Of a stretch of 64,000 bases of DNA, positions 48,583-58,730 are shown one piece after another. A model generated the notes under the pieces. That model saw only the letters and a list, made by a program, of their open reading frames with translations. It ran no database searches and was not told where the DNA came from. Location: positions 17,684,501-17,748,500 of the forward strand of contig JAVTVX010000034.1 in NCBI GenBank assembly GCA_033439265.1, written 5' to 3'. Source of the stretch: Dillenia suffruticosa. Lineage: Eukaryota; Streptophyta; Magnoliopsida; Dilleniales; Dilleniaceae. Position numbers and translations under genes: made by a program. The stretch's first letter is position 1. Every line of letters begins with the position of its first letter.

Positions 48583-51500
48583 TGTCACGCCCCTATCCTC
48601 GATCCGAGGTGTGAGCAACCACCCGTCATCCTGTATGCTGCCACCTCATGACACGCATACCAAGGCAACGAAGGCTCTTATCAACACCTGTATAAAACCT
48701 ATTTTAAAACATATTTTTCTCAAAACATCATTTTCCAAGTAAAGAATATAAAATGCAAGACAATGCCTAAATGCATAGTTATACAGCACATCTGAGAGTT
48801 TCAATCATATTACATAATATAATTACAGTCATCTCGATATAAATATACAATGGTCATTTTATAGATCTCAAATATGTATAGCATCATCATTAAATACAAC
48901 ACTGCGGAAGAATGGTTGATACCATACCCAAGTCCGGGGTCTCCCAATAAAATCAAGTGTGTTGACTCACTCGACACGTCTCTCTCTGTGCCAAGTCTAC
49001 AACTGAAATCAGGGAAAAGTGAGGGGTGAGTATTATGAGGAAATACTCAGTGAGTGAGGGTATCAATAATATGTTCTCAATATAAGTGTGAGTATGGAGT
49101 GTCAAAATACATTTCAAACCATTATGATATCAAAACCAATTATGTCATGTCTAGAAACCAAATGATCACATATCACACATAATAATAATATCAAATATAC
49201 ATCCATTTACAATATCCAAAATCATATATAGCTTGCCAATAAAAATTCCCTACAGTGGTCTACCTCGACTGATGAAGGGCGCTGGGGGTTTTTCATATGC
49301 AAGTATTTAAAATTACCTCTCTACCTCAATGTTGGCCACAGGCCTCACCAAGTGCTAGATAGTGGTGTAATACATGTCCTCCCCACCTTTGGTTCAACCG
49401 GCTAACCCGTGTCTATACATATATCCAACAATCAAGTATAGTACCTCACTCGGAGCTAGACTGTGGCGTAACACACGTCCTCCCCATATTTGGTTCATCC
49501 GAGCGCAACTATACATATCACAATCACGACATTTGTGGATAACTCTGGCCGATGCGCATCCGAACGCACAAGGGGCACCTCTACAAATGTCCTTCGTAGC
49601 TATGGAATCTATCAAGGAACATCATCATCTCATCATGTCATCCCATCATAAGTAGGCATCCAGCCCACACAGGTTCATCAAAACATTTCAAATATGTGTA
49701 TGAATACATTTCATCGAATCATTTCAAATCAATATACCAATGCAATGGTAGTACAGAAAACATATCAAGTTCTCAAATAATGGCACAATATCATTTCATT
49801 TCAAACCATGGATGTATAGTCATTCGAATTCAATTATTTTGGGACACACCAATGAATCACAAAAGAACATTTATAAAATATAGTTCAAATCATCACATGC
49901 TATAAAATATGTCATTTGAAAAGCTGTAAAATATGAGTTTGTTCAATAAAAAACATAACATCGAAATCCCACTCACAGTATACGGGAGGGTACGCCACTC
50001 CCTAAAATACTCCACGACAATAGAAAGAGTTTCCCCTCAAACTATCAAGTAATATATCACTACAATCATAATATATATAACACATATAAGTGTTATAACA
50101 TTGAAAAATTAAATGTTACATTTTATTTTAACTATCCCCTTATATAGGATTAAAACTTAGAATATTATAACTAAACTCCAAATGTATACATACATTATTT
50201 CCCTTTCAAACATCCAAACTACCACTTTAACCACACATTATCAAAGGTACCCAACACATCTAACACAATGCCACTATCAATTATCGAAATCATCGTTCAC
50301 ATATCCAATCTCCTAGTATACTCAAAACAATCCTATTGCACCTTATACACTCACTTCACATTCATAATTCTTATTAAATTCTCCTATTCAATACACCAAT
50401 ACAATACCATACATTTATCATATATGTACACACACATGTTCTTGCACATTCTTTACAGTTATACATTTTCACATCACTTAAATACACTAATATCACTATA
50501 CATGCATGCACATTTATACATCATTACATACACATATAAGCCTCCATTTTGCTTACTAAACTCATTTTCAAACTTTCCCAGACAGCATGCAATTTCCTTG
50601 TTCTCTTTAATGCATTCAGTCAAGGCATTTTACATATAGATGCACAATAAACTCCATCCAAAATTCTGCGTACATACACACATAAATCCTCACACTCATG
50701 ACATCAATTTAACATACACATACTCAATAACACACCATAAAATTCTGCACACTTTCCCCTTTCATTTTCCTTACATTCCACTACATTTTTCACATGAAAA
50801 TGGTTTCCCTTTTCATTTCTATTAGTGCAGAAAATTCTGCACTCATTCCCTCTTCATTCCATTCACTAACACACATATATACACATCATACTTCAATGCC
50901 AAAATCCAGCACGCACACAAGTACATAAATTCCACATTTTAACACTCAAAATCACATTAAAACCCATCCAATTTCATACCCAAAGTTCTGAATTTTTCTG
51001 CACATGTTCCCTTACGGCTTCTCATCTCAATATGTGTTCATTCAAGACTTAAATCAAACATTTCACATGCTGAAATTTTCTGCAGGCACTATAGCATTCA
51101 TTTACTTGATTTTTACATCTAAACTAAGTTAAAATCAACACATTAACACACCAAATGAAATGTTCTCAAGTCAAATCAAAGTGCAGAATTTTTTTATACC
51201 TCAAGATTTGATGTCTCAAGCCACAAATAAGTCCTCTCCTCCAAAGATCTCTTCTTTCCCTTTTGCTTCTTGGTTTCGGTCACCCTAGAACCACAAGTTA
51301 CACTACTTATTTTGTCTCCAAATCAATATATACTACACAAGGGGTAGAGAGGAAACTTTCTTACCTAGAGTTGTTGAAGGAAAATGGAAGGAACCATAGA
51401 TCTCTTCACTTGAACCTCTAGGTTTCCATCTTTGAATCAAGCAAACCTTCTTCTCTTCTTCTAATTTTTGGATATGTTGTAATAGGGCTTGAATAGAGAT

Positions 51501-52579
51501 GATCTATGTAAAAATATTGGGGTGCTATGTAGGAAAATCAAGTTTCCTCTTCACTCAAAGTTCACAGTTTTGGAGAAGAGGCAAAAGGGTTCTTTTCTCT
51601 CTTCCTTAGGCTTGTTCACGTTTTGGAGAAAAGAATAGGGAAGCTAGGGTTTTGTTCAATTCATTTAACATCACTCCTCTTAGCCATCCATTTCTCAGGA
51701 ATTGATCCAAACCCTTGATTTTTACTCTTTTATTTTTTTTTAAATCTAACTTAAACTCCTTCTCTCCCTCACGTTTTCTCTCTCCCTCTCTTTCTCTCCC
51801 ACTCTTTTATTTAGTTAGTTAATAGGATTTTAATTCTTAAAATCACACTTTTAATTAATATGTATGGGACCCACCATTTCTCTTTCCCTCTCTACAACTC
51901 ACACCCATATTTAATATGTGGGCCCCACCTCAAAACCCTAAGGCTCTCATTGGTCCAAAATAATACAAGCACCTCTCCACCTAGGGTTTAAATTTCCAAA
52001 GTCAAACTTTTTAACAACCTTGTTTTCACACTTGTTCATACTAGTCCAACCTTTGAACCAATCACATTCCTCCCTCTCTCTACACTTGTCCAATTAGGGT
52101 TTTAGAAAAATAAAAATAGTAGATTAATTATAGGTTATTGTAAATTGCAAACAAGTCCTCTAAACTTTGAAAATTCTATTTTGATCCCAAAATTTTTATA
52201 ATTACACACTAGGTCCCTTACCACATATTAAGTCTAATTAAGTCCATTTTGTATCGTAATGTGGTCATTTAGTCTTTCCGGTACTCATTACCGTCCGATT
52301 AGGGTTTTTCGGGCACTTTTTCAAAAATCCCTGATTTAACTTTATAAAGTGATATTTATCTATATTGGAGTTTTCATACACTTTTTAAGGTCACTCTGAT
52401 TATTATTTGACCTTTAGTGGTCATTTTGGAAGTTTTTTATTTTCCGACGATTTTAGCCGAAATTTGTACGGTTTTATCGTAAAAATTTCTTAATGAAATT
52501 TCTATATCGAACATGAGTAATATCATTCATAGAATGGAAAAGAGTGCAAATATGAATACATCGAGGTGTCGGTGTTATA
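48583..52579 (-). mobile_element. Solo LTR (about 4.0 kb) inserted in RT/RNase H, minus orientation
   Basis: The block starts TGTCACGCCCC and ends GGTGTTATA (a mutated ...TTACA), flanked by the 5-bp duplication GGAAG. No gag or pol relic is seen inside, so it is best read as a solo LTR left by LTR-LTR recombination. Removing it restores frame between the RT fragment (SAPILALP) and RNase H (TSGREYVV). Its 48.6-50.0 kb part is inverted relative to 54.3-55.76 kb of the other solo LTR. The rest is AT-rich, with repeated AATTCTGCA-like words at 50.6-51.2 kb and a CT-rich stretch near 51760-51810. Short open frames appear spurious. Confidence 0.88.
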
Positions 52580-52584
52580 GGAAG
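52580..52584 (+). repeat. TSD GGAAG, right copy
   Basis: Second copy of the 5-bp target-site duplication of the 48583-52579 solo LTR. Confidence 0.85.
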
Positions 52585-52847
52585 GGCTAGAATCGGTGCC
52601 GATGTCAACCGTTGTTTGAACTTCCAAAAACTTACCTCACAATGGTCATCTCAAACAAACCTGACGTCTTTATGAGTCAAGTTAGTCAGTGGAGATGCAA
52701 TCTTGGAGAATCCCTCTATAAATCTCTGATAGTATCCTACCGGTCCAAAGAAACTCCTGACCTCAGTAACTGTTTACGGCTGCTCCTACTTTATGATAGC
52801 TTCAAGCTTCTATGGATCAACGAAAATACACTCCATGGAAACAACAT
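52585..52847 (-). pseudogene. Stranded middle fragment of reverse transcriptase
   Basis: On the minus strand it reads [20 protein letters not shown], then [18 protein letters not shown], a stop, and CEVSFWKFKQRLTSAPILAL. This is the RT thumb/connection region of Ty3/gypsy elements. It is the piece missing between the RT end at 55762 and the RNase H start at 48582, isolated by the two solo-LTR insertions. An internal stop and a few changes are present. Confidence 0.9.
52843..52847 (+). repeat. TSD AACAT, left copy
   Basis: AACAT directly precedes TGTAACACC and is repeated at 55757-55761. Confidence 0.88.
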
Positions 52848-55756
52848 TGTAACACCGACACTGCAGTGTCTATACTATTGTACTTCTGTTCAGGAATTAA
52901 ATAAAAATATTTCTCAGTTATACATGTTGAGAAATTTTTATTTATTTAGATTTTTTATTATGGGGGCTTTAAATCGAAATTTTTGATATATATATATGTA
53001 AAGTATCGGTATTACTAATTTGAGATATACTCTATTTTGTTAAAAATTGGAACCTGAAAAAAAAAAAAAAGGAGGAAAACACAACATTTTGCCCAAACCG
53101 CTGCGTTTTCCCCCCCAAATTGGATTAGGGCTTTAAGCCCTAATCTCTCTCTCTCTCTTTCTCTCTCTCCACCAAATCCGCCGTTGCTCCTTCCTTCCGT
53201 GAGTGCTTCATCGCCGCCGCTCACCACCTCTCGTCTCTCCCTCTCTACTTCTCTCACTCTCCCTTTCTCCCTCTCGCTGTCGCTCTCTCTCTCTTCGGCT
53301 TCGCCACCCTCTGTCGCTCTCTCTCCGCTATACCTTCCTCCCGCGAGCACAGCCTTCTTGCGAGCGCGCCGCAGCGCGATCTTCCCCTTGCCAGCACGCC
53401 GCAGCGTGAGCTTCCTCCTGCGAACTCACCGTAGCATGAGCTTCCTCGTGCGAACGCGCCACAGGGTGCAACCTTCCGCGAGCACATGACTGCAGTCCAG
53501 CTCGTGAGCACACGCCTCAGCCCATGAGCACGCCAGCCCGCGAGTGTGCCAGACCGCGAGCCCATAGCCCACGACGGCCCGTGAGGCCGCGACGGTCGGC
53601 CCGCGAGGCCGCGACAGCCCACGAGCCCGCAATAGCCGTGAGCCCGCGATCTGTTCTCTCCTTCGAAAGCTCTCCTGCGTATGGGCCCCCTGCTGCAACC
53701 CCAACTGAAGCCCAAACCGCGGTCATCAACCAACCCCTGAACCCTAGGTCGCGGCTTCTATACTGTAGGTAACAGCTGTGTTGGTTGTAGTTCTAAGGCT
53801 TGGTGCTTAGGATTTGAGTTTGTTGGTAACATAGTTTCAAATGTGGAAATATTATAGGTTTTAGACCAATTCGACGGGCGAACGAAAGCTAGGTCTGAGA
53901 TTTGAGGAACCCTAGGTGAGAGAAATGCAATCACTTCAACATTTGAATTAATTTTGTCGAATTTAGGTTGAATTTAGAATTGGAAACTATATTTATATAT
54001 ATATTCTGAAATATGTTTAATTCGAAGAAATTAGTAAATATGAGAAATATTAGATATTTGATCATTTGTGAGTAAAATGATTCGAAATTGATGAAATGGG
54101 AATCTAAAAAGAAGATTGTGTAAATTTAGGGTTGTATTAAATTAGAAAGAAAAATTAAAAATCCCTTATTAGACTTTTGTTTGGAGACTCGAGGAGTCAG
54201 ATTGGATTTATTTTGAAAATAGAGAGTGACCACCCTCTCTAGAAATGTGAGTGGGACTCTAATCTCTTGCATCAAATAGTAAAACTTGTTTCTGCCATGT
54301 TTTCCATAAAACATGTTTTCTATATGTATGGACTCGACGTATGATATTAAATTTCAAAACTTGTTTTGTGATATTTGAAGTGTCGTAAATTTATATTTCC
54401 AATGACTATGCATCCATGGTTTGAAATGAAATGATATTGTACCATTATTTGAGAACCAGATGTGTTTTCTATTCTATCGTCACATTGGCATGGATTTGAA
54501 ATGATTTGATGATTGTATTGGCACACGGATTTAAAATGTTTTGATGATCTGTATGGGCCGGGTGCCCATTTGTAATGAGATGATCTGTATGGGCCGGGTG
54601 CCCACTTGTGATGAAATGATATTCTTTGATAAATTCCGTAGCTACGACGGGCGTTTGTAGAGGCACCGGGTTGTCCGGATATGCTTTTGCAAGAGGTATC
54701 CGCAAACTTCATATGTCTAATGGCTATAGACACAGCCAGTTAAACCCATGTAAGGGGGAGGACGTGTATGACGCCACCGTCTAGCACCGGGCAGGGTCCT
54801 ATACACGATGATGAGCTAGCCCTAGTGAACTCATGGCGAATGTCGGGGTAGAGAGTGACTTTTGAACTTTATGCATAATAAAACCCTCGATGTGTCTATC
54901 CTTGGTCATGATTGACCTCTGCTAGGATCATTTTTGGCTTGCTCTAATAATACTTGATTTTGAATTGATGCATATATACTTGATATCGTGTGATTGGTTA
55001 AATGATTTCAAATTGCTAAACATATCATCTTTTACTGTAAAATGTAAATTATTGTTACGAATAATATTGTTTGACACTCCAATGGTTCACCCATACTATT
55101 TATACTTGATATTAATCCCCTCACTCACTGGGTATTTTTCCTGATACTCACCCCTCTCCTTACCTTCCTCAGATAGGATTATTCTGATAGAGCGACGTTA
55201 TAGGCTCTAGAGGTTTTTATAGCATATTGGTAGATTCGGTATTCATGACGGTGAGATTTAATTCAAATAAAAAAAATTTGAAGTCCTTATTTTATTTCAA
55301 CCTTGCGAGGTCATGATATTGAGGTCTGTAGTTGGCCGTGTACATTTATATGGGATGAGTGTATAAATTATGGACATTGTTTGGGAAACTCCCATATTTT
55401 ACTTGAATTGAGACACCTGTAAGCATTTAAAAATTTTTACTTAGGAAATTGTTGTACATTGTATAAACTTTAGGCCCGCTTGATATGGTGGATGCTCATG
55501 CTCTAGTTGGGCATGACAGTAGAGATCTGTAACTAGGACTGCTAATAATTAAAAAGTCTTACGTTGTCTTGCTGCTATAGTTTGATTCATTGTCTTGAGG
55601 CCCTTTTATTTGATTGACTGGATGGTTGTGAATTTTACAGGTCAAATTGTAATTGGGAAACCTCCGAATATGGGGAGGTTTTGTCCGATTTTTTGTAATA
55701 CAGCCAGCATCCAGGGTAACTGGTGGCTGCTCACGCCCCCGGTTCGGGGCGTGACA
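52848..55756 (+). mobile_element. Solo LTR (2909 bp) inserted in RT, plus orientation
   Basis: Starts TGTAACACCGACACTG and ends GGGGCGTGACA, with perfect TG...CA termini and flanking AACAT duplication. It contains a (CT)n tract (53143-53172), a GC-rich segment with minisatellites (about 53200-53760), and the motif CACTCACTGGG...ACTCACCCCTCTCC shared in inverse orientation with the other LTRs. No gag or pol relic is present. Several open frames in the GC-rich segment overlap on both strands and are low-complexity, so they are not called as genes. Confidence 0.9.
53357..53476 (+). repeat. 30-bp GC-rich minisatellite, about 4 copies
   Basis: Four diverged 30-bp units in the pattern CKTGCGARCRCGCCGCAGCG + TGAGCTTCCT, at 53357, 53387, 53417 and 53447. 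A second GC-rich repetitive stretch built on GCCCGCGAGGCCGCGAC follows at about 53530-53650. Confidence 0.85.
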
Positions 55757-55761
55757 AACAT
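55757..55761 (+). repeat. TSD AACAT, right copy
   Basis: Second copy of the 5-bp duplication flanking the 52848-55756 solo LTR. Confidence 0.88.
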
Positions 55762-56442
55762 GCCCCAAGAACCCGATCTGTCTGAGCCAAAACTCATACT
55801 TAGAGTACTTGGCGTATAACTCCTTTTCGCGGAGTGTCTGCAATACAGCACGCAGGTGTTGAGAGTGTTCCTCATTACTCTGTGAGTAAACAAGTATGTC
55901 ATCTATGAATACTATGACAAATTGGTCAAGAAAATCATGGGATACCTGGTTCACCAAGTCCATGAACGCGGTTGGGGTATTCGTCAACCCAAACAGCATG
56001 ACTAGAAATTCAAAGTGGCCATATCTAGTAAGGAAAGCAATCTTGGGCATGTCCTTGTCCTTGATCCGTAACTGATGATACCTAGATCTAAGGTCAATTT
56101 TTTAGAAAACTCGGGCATCCTGAAGTTGATCAAAGAGATCATCAATACATGGTAGCGGGTACCAATTCTTGACGGTCACTCTGTTCAATTGACGGTACTC
56201 TATGCAGAGTCTGAAAGAGTAGTCTTTCTTATTTACAAATAGTACTGGAGCACCCAAGGCGAAGTGCTTGGTCGAATAAACTCCTTGTCCAATAATTCTT
56301 GCGGTTGGACCATTAGCTCTCTCAACTTAGCTGGTACCATTTTGTATGGCGGAATAGAAATTGGTGCTATCCCGAAAACTATATCTATCTTAAAAGCAAA
56401 CTCCCAGACTGGAGGTATTCCAGGTAGCTCCTCAGGGAACAT
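55757..56442 (-). pseudogene. Reverse transcriptase N-terminal and palm region relic
   Basis: On the minus strand from 56442: MFPEELPGIPPVWEFAFKID and [11 protein letters not shown] (start of RT), a frame break, [20 protein letters not shown] (first catalytic Asp), [19 protein letters not shown], then the active-site box [13 protein letters not shown] with the two catalytic Asp residues, and [14 protein letters not shown] up to the solo-LTR junction. It would have copied the element RNA into DNA. It is broken by at least one stop, a frameshift and the two LTR insertions. Confidence 0.92.
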
Positions 56443-57100
56443 ATCAGCAAACTCCTATACCACTAGGATCTCATTAAGCCTTGGTCTTTCTACAATGGTA
56501 TCTATTACATGAGCAAGGTAGGCTGTACATCCTCGGCGTACAACCACCTAGCCTCTAGTGCTGAAATAACACATCGGGGTTGTACCCGTCTTCGAAACTC
56601 TGCTACTTTTGTGAAATAGTCAAGCGGCTCAGTGGGAACTCAGCCATTCCATCCTAAGCTGGCATCAAAATCAGATATACTGAGAGGTATAAGATCTGCC
56701 TCCAAAATCACCTCCCCAATCTATATCTCGCAACCCCGATAAATAGAATTCCAGACCAACTGCTCGCCCAATGGCGTGATAACTAATATCTCCTTGGTCA
56801 ATGGAGAGAGTTGTCTATCATGGTACTGAGCAAATTAGGTGCTCACATATAAATAATTTGACCCGATGTCTATCAAAACTCAGGCGTCAACTCCAAAAAT
56901 TTTTATGGTACCTAATGGCAAATTTAAATAAAAGAGGATCATCAACCTTTATTTACTTGGAAAGTCAACATGAGATTATATATATACATATATATATATC
57001 AAAAGGATTGAGGCTTCTAGCATCTTAACTGTTGAGACTAACATGAGTCTTCATAGTATATCTTGCCTCAAAATAACTATTAGGAGATGAAACCTATATA
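56443..57100 (-). pseudogene. Aspartic protease region relic
   Basis: On the minus strand around 56835-56880 one reads VLIDIGSNYLYVST. This matches the retropepsin active-site segment of gypsy elements, normally DTG or DSG, here DIG, so the catalytic motif is damaged. Stops flank it. The enzyme would have cut Gag-Pol. The remainder of the stretch up to RT is too degraded to assign. Confidence 0.7.
56974..57000 (+). repeat. AT-rich (TA)n tract
   Basis: A short TATATATACATATATATATATC tract within the protease-gag region relic. Confidence 0.7.
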
Positions 57101-57192
57101 AGAGAGTCTATCGGAGGGTTACCGGTAATCACTTTGAGATTGGCTTGGGCTTCCTCGTACGTCATTGCAAAGACGTGAGCTTGAGTCCTCTG

Positions 57193-58470
57193 CTATTGTC
57201 GCTGAGGAATAGGTACGGTGTTGCTTCTAGCCACAATCCGTGGAGTAGTAGGAACTGATGGGGCCGGTGCTCTCGGCTGACTCTTGCGTGGTCCACTCGG
57301 GGGCCTCTGACTTGACTGTCCCCCGAATCTCAAATCTAGGCAAGTGCTATGAATATGTCCCGGTTTCCTATATTGGTAGCATCTTACAGGTTCTCTACAG
57401 AATCCCGAATAAGTCTTGCCACAATTCAGCATAGGGACTTCCTTGACCCAATAAACTGACTTACTAATCCGGCACTAAGGGCGGGGGTCTATAACTCTGA
57501 GAGCGTGACCCCTAGGGAAAGCCAGCTAACCCTGTAGCTATGGGGTCTCTTTGAGGGCCCTAATCCGGCCCTTCTTCAAACTCTGACCGGTTTGAAATCC
57601 AGGCCTCTTCTTCTTCTAGTCTCGGCTCTCTCTCTACCTAGTTTTAGCCTGTACGATATCCTCAGCACAGTTGGCTAACTCTAGGACCTCCACGAATGAG
57701 TGATTTTTCGTTACTGCCATGTATCTCTAAATGTTCAAATTATGTCCATCCTCAAACATGAACCGAATCTACCTCTATGTGGCCAAATCGGGGACGAAGG
57801 CAGATAGTCTCCTCAACTCTGCCTCGTACTCTACAATAGATATGGTCCCCTGGCGGAGATAAAGGAATTCTACCCTCTTCTGGTCATACTGGTACTCCAA
57901 GAAGTACCTACCATCAAACTCTCCCAAGAAGTCCTCCCATCCTAAGGGCTCTGTGGAGTCATCTATATAGTCTCCCACTAGGTGAGAGCATTACCATCTA
58001 GCAACCGTACTATAATGCTCAACTTTCACTCGTCTTTTAGACCCAAGTTTATCAACACCCGACAGGTCTGGTTGACCCAGCGCTTTGCTGCTGTAGTATC
58101 GCCGAATCCATCAAAATCGGTGCAACCTAGCCGTTGAACCTCCTTAACCAACTGGGTCAGCTCATGGATGCAGCAGAGTGCCAAAATAATGCTGTCCCTA
58201 GGGGTAGAAACTAAACTGATAGGGGCATTCTTGGTAGGTGCCGCTACAGTTGGACTAGGAACTATCGTAGATGGTGGCGGGGGCTACATACGTACCCCGT
58301 AAGTGTTCCACCAATCATGCCACTGTCTCAAGGCATCTAGCGGAGGTGTCAAAATTTCGGCTGTCGAAATTTTAGCTATTGGAACCAGCTAGGGTGGTAT
58401 TGGAGGGGGAGCTATAAAGACGACACGACCTCTAGAGCAGCAGGTGTAACTCCACGAGTCCACCTCGTGC
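57193..58470 (-). pseudogene. gag relic with CCHC zinc knuckle
   Basis: In broken minus-strand frames: LRQWHDWWNTYGVRM (about 58300), EVQRLGCTDFDGFGDTTAAK and RWVNQTCRVLINLGLKDE (about 58035-58150), then WEDFLGEFDGRYFLEYQYDQ and EYEAELRRLSAFVPDLAT (57775-57978), typical of the retrotransposon gag domain. The nucleic-acid-binding knuckle CYQYRKPGHIHSTC is at 57340-57381; its second Cys is Tyr, so the CX2CX4HX4C motif is broken. Multiple stops. Gag would have formed the particle. Confidence 0.88.
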
Positions 58471-58711
58471 TGTGTCTAGGAGGCTTGGTTCTGAACAAAA
58501 GAACTTCTATCATATATAGATAAATAATTTGGGTTAGATATGAAGTATCTAACCCCTTAAATGGAATGAACTCATTTGCCTAAGATCATCTTTAGGGATT
58601 TTATGACTGTAAGGAAATTTTCAAATTTATTTTCAAAATATTGAGGACTTTAGAAGCATTACTTGGAAAATTTTGAAAACTTTCATAAAACTCAGCGCTC
58701 AAACAACCTAG

Positions 58712-58723
58712 GCTCTGATACCA
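58712..58723 (-). other. Primer-binding site (tRNA-iMet type)
   Basis: On the minus strand TGGTATCAGAGC starts 7 nt inside the right LTR. It is the common plant LTR-retrotransposon primer site matching the 3' end of initiator tRNA-Met, and it identifies the right LTR as the 5' LTR. Confidence 0.88.
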
Positions 58724-58730
58724 AGAAAAC

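Noticed and set aside
50268-50825. Plus-strand open frames of 123 and 61 codons
   Set aside because: They lie in an AT-rich stretch of the solo LTR rich in ACACAT-like words; composition explains them and no family is recognisable.
53184-53772. Overlapping open frames on both strands in the GC-rich segment
   Set aside because: Low-complexity frames created by minisatellite repeats and high GC; no domain, and both strands are open at once.
48583-55756. One large DNA transposon with long terminal inverted repeats
   Set aside because: An RT fragment of the host element lies between the arms, and each arm has its own 5-bp target duplication and LTR-type ends, so these are two separate LTR insertions.
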